The notes under the pieces are model-generated. The model was not told where the DNA came from. It ran no database searches and was given only the letters and a program-made list of their open reading frames with translations. This document shows, piece by piece, positions 41,795 through 50,701 of a stretch of 64,000 nucleotides of DNA (within the stretch, counting starts at the first letter, position 1; each line of letters opens with the position of its first letter). The position numbers and the translations under genes were made by a program. Origin of the DNA: Gloeotrichia echinulata CP02 (GTDB lineage: Bacteria; Cyanobacteriota; Cyanobacteriia; Cyanobacteriales; Nostocaceae); assembly GCA_038087035.1 (NCBI GenBank), contig CP051187.1:6797883-6861882 (forward strand). The letters are read 5' to 3'.

Positions 41795-43942
41795 ATGCCC
41801 TACGAAAAGTTAGAAATTACCACGCCAGCGCCGGTGCTGTCTTGGGCGAATCACCCCTTGGGGTCTGAAGAAACCAAAATGGCAAAGAATGTAGCCTCAC
41901 TGCCATTTGTATTTAAGCATGTAGCATTAATGCCAGATGTCCATCTTGGTAAAGGTGCTTTAGTCGGTTCTGTACTCGCAACCAAAGAAGCAATTATACC
42001 AGCAGCTGTTGGTGTAGATGTGGGTTGCTTTACGGGAGATACCCTAATTCCGCTAGTAGATGGTAAATCTTATCCGATTAAAGATTTAGCACAATCGAGT
42101 CAAGAATTTATTGTTTATGCTTGCACTCCCACAGGAAAAATTGTCGCTGCAAAAGCAACTGCCAAATTAACTAGAAAGAATGCTTCACTAGTGAAAGTAA
42201 TTCTGGATAATGGAGAAGAAATTACCTGTACTCCAGACCACCAATTCATGCTCCGGGATGGAACATACAAAGAAGCTCAATTGCTTCAGTTTGGGACTTC
42301 CCTGATGCCTTTTTACTCAAAAATTGACAAAGATGGCTACACACTAATTAATCAACCTTATTCCGGCAGATGGCATAAAGCACATTGGATTATTGCTAGA
42401 TCTGGATTACTTGGTAAAATTCCTAAATTTGAGGGACAGAATACAGTAATTCATCATCGGAACTTTCATGGATCTGATAATCGACCAGAAAATCTAGAGT
42501 TTATGGGCAATTCAGATCATTCTGCTTATCACCGTTCTCTAGTAGAGTATAATCAACACTGGCAGTCTCCAGAATTTGAAGAAAAAAGACTTACTGCCAT
42601 TGCACAAAAAGCCAAAACTCCAGAAGGATATCAGTACTATGCTGAACGGGGAACCAAAAATATCCTTCAGTATATGCAACAGCAACCAGAACATTTTAAA
42701 AATGCAGTTGCAGGTAATGGTAATCGCGGTAAGCAATATTTAGTGGAATATAACACAAGTGAAAAAGGGAGAGCAAAATCAAAAGAAATTGCCAACCGAT
42801 ACTACACCTGTGAAATTTGTGGTGCAGAAATCAAAACACCTATTGGACTGCACAACCACCGCCGTAAAGAACATCAATGCAATCACAAAGTTGTAGCAGT
42901 AATTACCCTAAATTACACGGAAAATGTTTACTGCTTAACAGTACCGGAATACCATAACTTTGCTCTCAAAGCTGGGGTATTTGTTCATAATTGCGGGATG
43001 AGTGCCATTAAAACCCCATTTACTGCAGAACAACTAGAAGGTAAACTGAAGAAAATCCGCTTAGATATTGAAGCAGCAATTCCTACTGGTTTCAACGAAA
43101 ACAAAGACGTTGAAAAAACCGTCACCAACTGGCAACGCTGGGCTGATTTTTCAGACTTACATCGAGGGGTGCAAGACTTGCAAGGCAAAGCGATGAAACA
43201 GATGGGTTCTCTCGGTGGGGGAAATCACTTTATAGAGGTATGCATTGATACAGAGAACCAAGTTTGGCTGATGTTGCATTCTGGTTCACGCAACATCGGT
43301 AATAATCTCGCTCAATGCCACATTCACACAGCTAAAGAATTAGCGAAAATGGCAGGTAATCACTTACCTGACCCAGATTTAGCTTATTTCGTCGCTGGGA
43401 CACCAGAATTTCAAGCTTACTGGCATGATTTACAGTGGGCGCAAGATTATGCGCGTGTTAACCGTGATGTGATGATGGCGAGATTTAAGCGCATCGTTGA
43501 AAAACATTTAGCAGGAGGGAAAGCAGCTAAACCCTTATTGCAAGTAAATTGTCATCACAATTATGCCGAAAAAGAAGTACATTTTGGCGAAAATGTGTAT
43601 GTGACTCGCAAGGGTGCAGTCCGCGCCGAAATAGAAGACTATGGGATTATTCCTGGTTCAATGGGAGCAAAATCTTTCATCGTTAAAGGTAAAGGAAATG
43701 CTGACAGCTTTTGTTCTTGCAGTCACGGTGCTGGGCGTTTATTGTCTAGAAATAAGGCAAAAAATGTCTACACTCTCGATGATTTAATTGAGCAAACCAA
43801 AGGCGTAGAATGCCGCAAAGATGAGGGTGTATTAGATGAAATTCCTGGTGCTTATAAGCCGATAGAGGAAGTCATTAATCAACAAACAGACCTTGTAGAA
43901 TTAGTTGCTACTTTAAAGCAAGTTGTATGTGTTAAAGGTTAA
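41795..43942 (+). CDS. rtcB: RNA-splicing ligase RtcB, interrupted by an intein
   Basis: The 715-codon precursor consists of RtcB exteins (about 393 residues) and a 322-residue intein. RtcB joins RNA 2',3'-cyclic-phosphate and 5'-OH ends in tRNA splicing or repair using GTP and Mn. Extein motifs include MPDVHLGKGALVGSV, GSLGGGNHFIEV, LMLHSGSRNIG, NCHHNYAEKE, PGSMGAKSFIVKG and CSHGAGRLLSR, which carries the guanylated His. The intein splits the active-site motif GVDVG/CGMSAI at a metal-binding Cys, so ligase activity requires splicing. A homing endonuclease gene follows 45 bp downstream. Confidence 0.95.
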   Translation: MPYEKLEITTPAPVLSWANHPLGSEETKMAKNVASLPFVFKHVALMPDVHLGKGALVGSVLATKEAIIPAAVGVDVGCFTGDTLIPLVDGKSYPIKDLAQSSQEFIVYACTPTGKIVAAKATAKLTRKNASLVKVILDNGEEITCTPDHQFMLRDGTYKEAQLLQFGTSLMPFYSKIDKDGYTLINQPYSGRWHKAHWIIARSGLLGKIPKFEGQNTVIHHRNFHGSDNRPENLEFMGNSDHSAYHRSLVEYNQHWQSPEFEEKRLTAIAQKAKTPEGYQYYAERGTKNILQYMQQQPEHFKNAVAGNGNRGKQYLVEYNTSEKGRAKSKEIANRYYTCEICGAEIKTPIGLHNHRRKEHQCNHKVVAVITLNYTENVYCLTVPEYHNFALKAGVFVHNCGMSAIKTPFTAEQLEGKLKKIRLDIEAAIPTGFNENKDVEKTVTNWQRWADFSDLHRGVQDLQGKAMKQMGSLGGGNHFIEVCIDTENQVWLMLHSGSRNIGNNLAQCHIHTAKELAKMAGNHLPDPDLAYFVAGTPEFQAYWHDLQWAQDYARVNRDVMMARFKRIVEKHLAGGKAAKPLLQVNCHHNYAEKEVHFGENVYVTRKGAVRAEIEDYGIIPGSMGAKSFIVKGKGNADSFCSCSHGAGRLLSRNKAKNVYTLDDLIEQTKGVECRKDEGVLDEIPGAYKPIEEVINQQTDLVELVATLKQVVCVKG
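42026..42991 (+). other. Intein with HNH endonuclease in RtcB
   Basis: The 322-residue intein begins with Cys in CFTGDTLIPLVDGKSYPIKD (splicing block A), has block B CTPDHQFML and ends with ENVYCLTVPEYHNFALKAG then VFVHN before Cys+1 (blocks F and G). The central region has an HNH-type motif (VIHHRNFHGSDNRPENLEF) and a C2H2-like CEICGAEIKTPIGLHNHRRK finger. All splicing residues (Cys1, the His of block B, His-Asn, Cys+1) are present, so both splicing and homing look possible. Confidence 0.92.
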
Positions 43943-43987
43943 TGAATAGTAGTATAATGCTTTAAAGATAAGCTATAAAACTTGTTA

Positions 43988-44872
43988 ATGAAGCGTTATA
44001 CAAATATTACTAAGGAAAAAATTCAACATCTGCTTTTCTCAAAAACTGTTGAAGAAGCAGCGGAGATTTGTGGGGTTTCTATCAGTACCTTTAGAAGAAG
44101 GATGAAAGAATACGGTATTCCAAATTCTGTTTATATTCAATCTGCAAATACTAGAAAGCTGCGTTCGGAAGCCATGAAGTTAGCTCATGCAAAAGATCCA
44201 ACTCTTTCGATACGTCAGACAAAAGCTATAAGAGAACTTGGCATTCTTAGAAAAGGTAAATCCAATATTGAGTTTTATGGAGTCGAAAAAGCTAAGTTCA
44301 TATCTAAGCAAAACAGTCTAGGTCATCTAGGTTACAAACATACAAAAGAAACTAGAGCTAAGTTTAGTCAACAACGTAGAGGTCGAATTCTATCGCCTGA
44401 ACATCGTATATTATTATCAAAACGACGTAAAGATGGTTTTGCTAGTGGAAGATTGAAATTAAGTCCTAAAGCTGGATTTGGTAAAGGTGGTTTTAGGAAA
44501 GATATTGGACATTATGTACGTAGTTCATACGAGCATGTATTTGCGCTATGGCTCATACATCAAGGTTTATATTATAAGTATGAACCTCAAGTTTTTACAC
44601 TCAATATCAATAACGAAGTTACCACGTTTACACCTGACTTTTGGGTTGATGGTTACTGGTTTGAGATAAAAAATCCTTACAACATTACTCTCAGTTCTTT
44701 TCAGGAAAAGCTAAAAGAGTTCAAGCTCCAATATCCTGATGAAGTGATTTTTATAATTGTTGGCGATTCAACATGGAATAATCCTGAAGCTATTAATGTA
44801 ACAATATCTAATTTACCTGAATTAGCCGAACTAATAGTGATGCTTAAACAAGTCGTCTGCATCAAAGACTAA
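43988..44872 (+). CDS. PD-(D/E)xK-type homing endonuclease ending in a copy of the RtcB C-terminus
   Basis: The 294-residue protein (ATG 43988) has an HTH (VEEAAEICGVSISTFRRRMK), NUMOD3-like repeats (HLGYKHTKETRAKFSQQRRG, LSPEHRILLSKRR) and a Vsr/PD-(D/E)xK-like nuclease (YVRSSYEHVFALWL, YKYEPQVF, FTPDFWVDGYWFEIKNP). Its last residues, LPELAELIVMLKQVVCIKD, resemble the end of RtcB (TDLVELVATLKQVVCVKG). The shared tail is only about 60 percent identical in DNA, so it is not a recent local duplication. It looks like a mobile endonuclease that arrived with a foreign rtcB 3' end. Confidence 0.8.
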   Translation: MKRYTNITKEKIQHLLFSKTVEEAAEICGVSISTFRRRMKEYGIPNSVYIQSANTRKLRSEAMKLAHAKDPTLSIRQTKAIRELGILRKGKSNIEFYGVEKAKFISKQNSLGHLGYKHTKETRAKFSQQRRGRILSPEHRILLSKRRKDGFASGRLKLSPKAGFGKGGFRKDIGHYVRSSYEHVFALWLIHQGLYYKYEPQVFTLNINNEVTTFTPDFWVDGYWFEIKNPYNITLSSFQEKLKEFKLQYPDEVIFIIVGDSTWNNPEAINVTISNLPELAELIVMLKQVVCIKD

Positions 44873-45241
44873 CTCCAATAAACCCAGTTTATTCACCACT
44901 AATAAATTCCCAAAATTAATCACCTTCTACTAATTATTTTGTGGAACGGGCATCCTTGCCCGTTAAATACTCGCTTTGCGCTTGCCTTGACACCTATCCC
45001 ACGAGAAAATTTTGAGCGTTTTTATTTGTAAATCCCCTAGTATGTTGAGATTATATGAAATTCGTTGTCTCAACTTTTTAAGCTGCGAGAAACCTCACAA
45101 TATCATTCTAAATTTTTCAGGTAAATGAAGTACACTCTTAGGGGCACGGCAGTGCCGTGCCCTTACAATAATCTGTAACCCACGTGAAAGTGGCCTAAGA
45201 AGAGAAGTTGCAATCTGCTTTATGAATTATGAATTAATTAG
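44873..45241. repeat. Intergenic with palindromes
   Basis: This 369-bp stretch contains AACGGGCATCCTTGCCCGTT (about 44945-44964) and GGGCACGGCAGTGCCGTGCCC (about 45141-45161), two small palindromes of the dispersed type also seen near 55935-55995. No gene is supported. Confidence 0.6.
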
Positions 45242-46333
45242 CTAACTGACAAGCCGTGAATCTTTTTGCTGTTCTTCTTGTTCCTGTTTTTGTAGAAGCT
45301 GTTCACATAGTTGATTCAGGTCAGAATTTCGTTGTTGAATAATTTGTGTTGCCAATTTTATTAACTGCTTGATATTTTCAGGACTTGCATCATCCATATC
45401 GTCTTTAGCTGTCATTAGTTGTCCTTGGAAGCGATAGTATTGTTTGGGAAAACCGTCAACTTTTGGTAACAATTGTTCTAACTGACAAGCTACCGACTCA
45501 CTATTACCATCTAAAGTAATATTCACTAATGGTTCTACCCATTGAATCAGTCCCCAATTTGCCGCTTGTTCGTAATTGTATTTACGGGTTAAAGAACCTG
45601 TACCCAAAGAAACAACTAGGATATCATTAAAGCTTAGTGGTTGTTTGTCAGGTGTTTGAGGATCTGGTTTTTGAGCATGAATTATGGCTTCCATAATCGC
45701 CAGAGTGGTGGGATTGTTGGCAAAAACGCTACCATCAATCAACGTATAGTAACCATGAGCAGTTTGATCGATAGTATTAACTTTATAAGGCTTGAAAAAA
45801 GTCGGGGCTGCAGAAGTTGCCATCGCCGCTTGTTTCATGGTATACCCTTCGCATACTTTGCGGAAGTTTTCACCTAATTTTTGTTTCCTAACATTATTTG
45901 TGAAAAAAATAGGCATCCGCAGATTAATATCATAGCTGGGGATGAAAAGTTCTGTTAGTGCCTCGCTAATCAGCGCGTCTTGAAAAAATTCTGTTAATAC
46001 TTCGTCTCTACCCTTAGAAGAATATTTTGCCCGTACAATGTCATCAACTGAGATCAAACGGTTTGTCCATGACTCGAAAAAAATGCGATGTCCATTCTTG
46101 CGATACACGTCAATCAGCTCCTCCGCTTTATAATGAGGTTGATTCTGATCATTGGGGTGTGGCTTAGTGAGTCCTGCGGCTAGAATACCTCCCGTTGACG
46201 TACCAGCAATCAGGTCAAACAGTTGACAAATTGGCTTTTGTGTACGTTTTTCAATCTCGGCTAAAATTATCGCTGGAATAATGCCTCGAATACCGCCACC
46301 GTCAATTGACAAAACTTTATATTTATAAGGCAT
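45242..46333 (-). CDS. Patatin-like phospholipase
   Basis: The protein (about 363 residues from MPYKYKV; an upstream ATG at 46354 is possible) has the patatin oxyanion motif DGGGIRGIIPA, the nucleophile GTSTGG and the catalytic Asp in LIDGSVFANNP. Patatins hydrolyse acyl groups of membrane lipids. Some act as defence effectors (CapV in CBASS), but no cyclase or sensor gene is next to it, so a lipid-metabolic role is the simpler reading. A Gln/Glu-rich coiled tail ends the protein. Confidence 0.9.
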   Translation of the reverse strand: MPYKYKVLSIDGGGIRGIIPAIILAEIEKRTQKPICQLFDLIAGTSTGGILAAGLTKPHPNDQNQPHYKAEELIDVYRKNGHRIFFESWTNRLISVDDIVRAKYSSKGRDEVLTEFFQDALISEALTELFIPSYDINLRMPIFFTNNVRKQKLGENFRKVCEGYTMKQAAMATSAAPTFFKPYKVNTIDQTAHGYYTLIDGSVFANNPTTLAIMEAIIHAQKPDPQTPDKQPLSFNDILVVSLGTGSLTRKYNYEQAANWGLIQWVEPLVNITLDGNSESVACQLEQLLPKVDGFPKQYYRFQGQLMTAKDDMDDASPENIKQLIKLATQIIQQRNSDLNQLCEQLLQKQEQEEQQKDSRLVS

Positions 46334-46435
46334 ACATCCTCTATTTGTACCCAAATATACTGTGATTTTCTTGATGCTATAGTATAATACAAGGCTAAAC
46401 TATAGTAGTTCTACCAATTTTCATAAAATTTAGCC

Positions 46436-46471
46436 AAAAAAAAGACTTGGAGCCTTTGTAAACGCCAAGTC
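46436..46471 (-). terminator. Terminator of pdhC
   Basis: On the minus strand GACTTGGCGTT and its imperfect complement form a stem ending in CCAAGTC followed by eight T. It lies 35 bp after the pdhC stop. Confidence 0.8.
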
Positions 46472-46505
46472 GGAAATTTTATTTTTCTTAAATCAAGAAT
46501 CTAGA

Positions 46506-47816
46506 TTAGAGGGTCAAAGATTGAGGATTCGTTTCAATTAACTTAGTCAAATCCTGCAAGAAGGCTGCAGCATGGGCACCGTAAATAATCCGGTGATCTG
46601 AGGTAATATTTACCTGCATTTGTTGGCGCACACCAAACAAACCATCGGCTGTTGCTACTACTTGCGGACGAGATGCCCCGATCGCTAAAATTGAACCTTG
46701 TCCTGGTGGTAAAATCGCGTCAAATTTATCTACACCAAACATCCCCAAGTTAGACAGGGTAAAAGTACCGCTGTTGTACTCATCAGGTTGTAGTTGTTTT
46801 GTTCTAGCTCTTTCTACCAAAGATTTCCAAGTGCGTGATAGAGAATAAATATCTACTAAATCTGCATTCTTTAACACCGGTGTAATCAATCCGCCATCAT
46901 CCATAGCCACAGCCACGGCAATATTAATGTCAGAATGATACACAATTCCTTGGTCAGAGTAGCTAGCATTTACCAGTGGGTGTTTTTGTAACGTTACCGC
47001 CACAGCTTTAGCCAGCAGAGCCGTCATCGTTACCCCTTTCGACTTAATTTGCTTGTAAAGCTTGTCTAAGCCATCAGTACTAATCGTATAAGCCACACGG
47101 AAAACCGGCACCGACAGACTAGCTACCATACCCCGTACTACCGCATTTTGGAAGGTAGTTAGGGGAACTATTTGACCAGGTATGGCGCTGCTAGCCACTG
47201 GGGTAGGCGGGGGTGCTGGTGTCTGGGGGGGTGGGGGTGTAATTGGGGTAGGCGCGGCTATCAATGGGAGTGGTGGAACTGGTTTAGCGGTGGGTTGCTT
47301 ACCTTGATTGGCTGCTACTTCCACATCATCGGCGACAATGCGACCGTAGGGACCACTACCTTTAAGTGTATTTAAATCAACTTTTAATTCTTTGGCTAAC
47401 TTACGAGCTCTGGGTGAAACCACAACTCTACCTTCGCGGTGATTAGACCCGTTTTGAGAAGCTGTGGTAGATGTTGAGACCGCAGCGGCTTCAGCGATTG
47501 GTTCGGGAGAGACTGTAGCAGAGACCGCAGAACCACCAGAATTAGCCAGAGATTTCGCAGTTTCGATTTCGGCTTCTGTTTCTGCAATGTAAGCGATCGC
47601 CGCACCTACAGGCGCACTTTCACCAGATTCCACTAAAATTTGGGCCAGATATCCCTCATAGAATGTCTCCACATCCATATCAGCCTTATCTGACTCGACA
47701 ACCACCACTGTTTCGCCTTTTTCCACTTTATCGCCTGGCGATTTCACCCAGGAGACGATTTTACCTTCAGTCATGGTGGAACTCAGCGCCGGCATAAATA
47801 CTTCGCGAATGCTCAT
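46506..47816 (-). CDS. pdhC: Dihydrolipoamide acetyltransferase, E2 of pyruvate dehydrogenase
   Basis: The 436-residue E2 has one lipoyl domain with the lipoylated Lys in VVESDKADMDVETF (residues about 40-54). An Ala/Pro linker and an E3/E1-binding domain (VVSPRARKLAKELKVDLNTL, GSGPYGRIVADDV) follow. A second Pro-rich linker (about 175-210) leads to the catalytic domain, which ends ITSDHRIIYGAHAAAFLQDL with the catalytic His and Asp region. It transfers acetyl groups to CoA. ATG 47816 begins the canonical MSIREVFMPALSSTMTEG. It stands alone with its own terminator. Confidence 0.95.
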   Translation of the reverse strand: MSIREVFMPALSSTMTEGKIVSWVKSPGDKVEKGETVVVVESDKADMDVETFYEGYLAQILVESGESAPVGAAIAYIAETEAEIETAKSLANSGGSAVSATVSPEPIAEAAAVSTSTTASQNGSNHREGRVVVSPRARKLAKELKVDLNTLKGSGPYGRIVADDVEVAANQGKQPTAKPVPPLPLIAAPTPITPPPPQTPAPPPTPVASSAIPGQIVPLTTFQNAVVRGMVASLSVPVFRVAYTISTDGLDKLYKQIKSKGVTMTALLAKAVAVTLQKHPLVNASYSDQGIVYHSDINIAVAVAMDDGGLITPVLKNADLVDIYSLSRTWKSLVERARTKQLQPDEYNSGTFTLSNLGMFGVDKFDAILPPGQGSILAIGASRPQVVATADGLFGVRQQMQVNITSDHRIIYGAHAAAFLQDLTKLIETNPQSLTL

Positions 47817-47961
47817 AGGGTGGTTTGAGAATCAATAAATAATTTATGGATTTTAACACTAACAGCTTTTGCCCGGTTGAATTGTATCAAGGCTTAGGAG
47901 TTTTTGGGAATAAACCAAACTATAATTCTCTGGGTATCATGATAGGGCTAGTCTAAAATCA

Positions 47962-48831
47962 ATGTTACCTAACGATTATTGCCAAATGACTTGGCTGGCT
48001 GTAACTAGTGCTAATGACTTGGTGGGGTTGTTCCAATTCCCTTTTATGCAACGTGCGATCGCCGGTGCTGTGTTGATGGGAATCTTGGGTGGGATGTTAG
48101 GTAGTTTTGTCACCTTGCGCCAACTATCTTTTTTCAGCCATGCTGTGGGTCATGCAGCATTAGTAGGCGTGGCCTTAGGTGTGCTGCTACAGTTAAATCC
48201 TACTTGGATGCTTTTGCCTTTTACTTTAGTTTTTGGCGTTATTGTCATCTATTTTATCGATAAAACCGATTTAGGTAGCGATAGTGTTCTGAGTATAGTT
48301 CTCTCAGGTGCATTAGCGATCGGCGTCATTCTCACCAGCTTCATTCAAGGATTTCGCGGTAACTTGATGGGGGTTCTGTTCGGGGATATTCTCGCGATTG
48401 ATGCTACAGATTTAATCTTGACGCTACTTGTGCTTGTGGGAGGCAGCATATTCTTGCTGTCTACTTTACGTCAGCAAATTTTGTTGACCCTTAACCCAGA
48501 TGTGGCTCAGGTTCAGGGCATTCCCGTTCAATTATATCGCTATGGGTTTGTGGTTCTGCTGTCACTAGCCGTAGCCGTAGCCATCAAAGCAGTCGGGGTT
48601 TTGCTAGTTAATGCTTTTTTGGTAATTCCCGCCTCTACTGCCAAACTGATGAGTCATCAGTTTAACCAGTTTTTGCTCATGTCGGTGATTGTCGGTGCTA
48701 GCAGCAGCGTCGCTGGGATGATGGTTTCGGGGATTTTCAACCTAGCCTCTGGTCCGAGTATCGTTCTTGTCCAGTTTCTCGTATTCGTCGCTGTTTTCAT
48801 CTGGGTTAAGTTGACCATGAAAGCCGCATAA
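47962..48831 (+). CDS. Metal (zinc/manganese) ABC transporter permease, ABC-3 family
   Basis: The 289-residue integral membrane protein has about eight hydrophobic segments and ABC-3 hallmarks (GSFVTLRQLSFFSHAVGHAA, LGSDSVLSIVLSGALAIGV, AVGVLLVNAFLVIPASTAKL). This matches ZnuB/MntB-type permeases that import Zn or Mn with a periplasmic binding protein and an ATPase. Neither partner gene is adjacent, so the metal cannot be assigned. ATG 47962 gives a slightly long N-terminus; a later start near the MTWLAV segment is possible. Confidence 0.88.
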   Translation: MLPNDYCQMTWLAVTSANDLVGLFQFPFMQRAIAGAVLMGILGGMLGSFVTLRQLSFFSHAVGHAALVGVALGVLLQLNPTWMLLPFTLVFGVIVIYFIDKTDLGSDSVLSIVLSGALAIGVILTSFIQGFRGNLMGVLFGDILAIDATDLILTLLVLVGGSIFLLSTLRQQILLTLNPDVAQVQGIPVQLYRYGFVVLLSLAVAVAIKAVGVLLVNAFLVIPASTAKLMSHQFNQFLLMSVIVGASSSVAGMMVSGIFNLASGPSIVLVQFLVFVAVFIWVKLTMKAA

Positions 48832-48932
48832 ACTTTTTTTCTTTAACCCCTTGCAAAATCATTTTAAGTTTGCTACATTGATTAATCGTGGCGAACAAAC
48901 GACAAGAGCCACAAAACGACCCCAATATCCCC

Positions 48933-49005
<73 letters not shown>

Positions 49006-49012
49006 TAATCCA

Positions 49013-49051
49013 AAAACCCTTGAAATTCAATGATTTCAAGGGTTTTTTGCT
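49013..49051 (+). terminator. Terminator after tRNA-Phe
   Basis: AACCCTTGAAAT and ATTTCAAGGGTT form a perfect 12-bp stem with a short loop, followed by TTTTTTGC. Confidence 0.92.
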
Positions 49052-49328
49052 TTCTCATCCCTGAAAATAGAGAACAAATGTTCTACTATTTATAGCAACC
49101 GCCAAAGTGCTTAGGACATTAACTGATGATAAAATCTAGACACAATCAGACTTGTAACCCAGCGATGCACTGAGCTTGCCGAAGTGTCCCCAGCGATGCA
49201 CTGAGCGGTCGTTGTGTCCCCAGTCCCCAGTCCCCTGCTATATCTCAATTTTGGACATTTTTGGATACCTTTAGATACAAATTGGGTGTAAATTGGGTGT
49301 AAAAGAGTTAGAGCAGACGTTACGAACC

Positions 49329-49955
49329 ATGACACAAGCACTACAAAAACTAGTTACATTTGATGAATTTGTAGAATTTCTACAAACTCAGCCTGAAAAC
49401 AACCGGTATGAATTATATGATGGAGCCATTATTCAAATGCCACAACCAAAAGGAAAGCATGAAGAAATTATTGCTTTTTTAGTAATGATTATAATGGTCG
49501 AATGTCACAGTCTTAAACTCGAATACGGTATATCAAATAAGGCGCTAGTACAGGCTGAAAATAAACAATCTGGATACTTCCCAGATATTCTTGTAATGAA
49601 TCTTTCCCATCTAGTAAACGAACCCCGATGGCAAGAAGAGTCTATTTTAACTCAACCAGAATCAATACCATTAGTGGTTGAGGTGGTTTCAACTAACTGG
49701 CGTGATGATTATTACAAAAAGTTAGCTGATTATGAAGAAATGGGTATTAAAGAATATTGGATTGTGGATTATTTAGCTTTAGGTAGCAAGGTGTTAATAG
49801 GTGACCCCAAACAGCCAACACTCACAATTTACTCTTTAAATAATGAGGACGAATATCGTAGCAAACAATTTAGAGGTACAGACCGCATAGAATCGCCTAC
49901 ATTTCCCGAATTAAATTTAACTGCTCAACAGATTTTTCAACCAAACAATAGCTAA
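49329..49955 (+). CDS. Uma2 family (DUF820) putative endonuclease
   Basis: The roughly 208-residue protein starts at MTQALQKLVTFDEF (ATG 49329; an in-frame upstream codon at 49293 is less likely). It has the Uma2/DUF820 PD-(D/E)xK-like core: RYELYDGAIIQMPQPKGKHE, GYFPDILVMNL, IPLVVEVVSTNWRDDYYKKL and YEEMGIKEYWIVDY. The family is greatly expanded in cyanobacteria; the role is unknown and may be nuclease-like. It stands alone. Repeats of the CCCAGTCC type lie upstream at about 49195-49245. Confidence 0.88.
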   Translation: MTQALQKLVTFDEFVEFLQTQPENNRYELYDGAIIQMPQPKGKHEEIIAFLVMIIMVECHSLKLEYGISNKALVQAENKQSGYFPDILVMNLSHLVNEPRWQEESILTQPESIPLVVEVVSTNWRDDYYKKLADYEEMGIKEYWIVDYLALGSKVLIGDPKQPTLTIYSLNNEDEYRSKQFRGTDRIESPTFPELNLTAQQIFQPNNS

Positions 49956-50018
49956 CTGGTCGCTGGTAGTGGTCGCAGTGGTGCGGCTGGGTGTTTTGTT
50001 GTGGGGTGTGGCTGTGGG

Positions 50019-50214
50019 GGCTCTTGCGTGTATAGCGTGCTTAATTATTAATGAAAGTCGATTAAATTGCTTTAATAACAAGGCTTATAGGCGTTTATAA
50101 TTTGATTTTTAGTAACAGTAGCTCAAATACAAAAAATAATGGCTTTTATCGGAGCCAGGCAAGGGTTTCAAACTTATTTTTTAACAAATTCAGCACGCTA
50201 AGTACGGAAGAGCC
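50019..50214. mobile_element. 196-bp ISL3-derived MITE, copy 4, with 8-bp target duplication
   Basis: Ends GGCTCTTGCGTGTATAGCG and GCTAAGTACGGAAGAGCC. It is flanked on both sides by GCTGTGGG (50011-50018 and 50215-50222), an 8-bp duplication as produced by ISL3-type transposases. This is the only copy in the window with a clear duplication, and it lies in intergenic DNA. Confidence 0.92.
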
Positions 50215-50308
50215 GCTGTGGGGTCGCTGTGGGGTGTGAAATTGGTACAGTTTCATTCAGGCAAGAGGCAAAAAGTGCGAAAATAATCGCATATTCAGGT
50301 TAACTTCG

Positions 50309-50701
50309 TTGACACTCTCCTGCCTTTAGGCGAGGAGATTCTTTAAAAGGAGATACCAGGAATGGCATTGCTCGTACCACAACTCCCAGAACCGTTTACC
50401 CGTATCCCGGTGTCGTGCGATGCGCGGTGTCAATTGCGCCTACTCCCTCCAAGCAGTGCGTAAACTGCCCATTGGGTCTACTTATCGTATGCTTGTTACT
50501 CACTCACTTAATTGTCCTTGCTTGTGGGGGCTGGGACTGGAGTACAGAGTACCGAATTACCCATGTAGAGTAACAGCCTTTTAACCAGAACGTCCCGCCA
50601 CTGGGAGTTTCACCCACCAATTAAGGTCCTAGTTGCTGTGCTGATTATACCATGTAAAGCCGTCCTAGAAGGACGGGGTTTGGGACCCATTTTTCTGATG
50701 A
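50309..50701. repeat. 393-bp dispersed repeat, copy 2
   Basis: It is equal in length to 2842-3234 and differs at about three positions. Its right end, TTTTTCTGATGA, contains the ATG (50698) used as start of the DUF429 gene. The repeat therefore supplies the entire upstream region of that gene. The terminal hairpins are as in copy 1. Confidence 0.85.

Noticed and set aside
43988..44872. Endonuclease as part of a group I intron within rtcB
   Set aside because: rtcB is complete before it (stop at 43942), and I see no intron core or splice-site arrangement. A free-standing gene with a borrowed tail fits better.
45242..46333. Patatin gene as a CBASS effector (CapV)
   Set aside because: No CD-NTase, ubiquitin-like or other CBASS gene is adjacent; neighbours are rtcB/endonuclease and pdhC.
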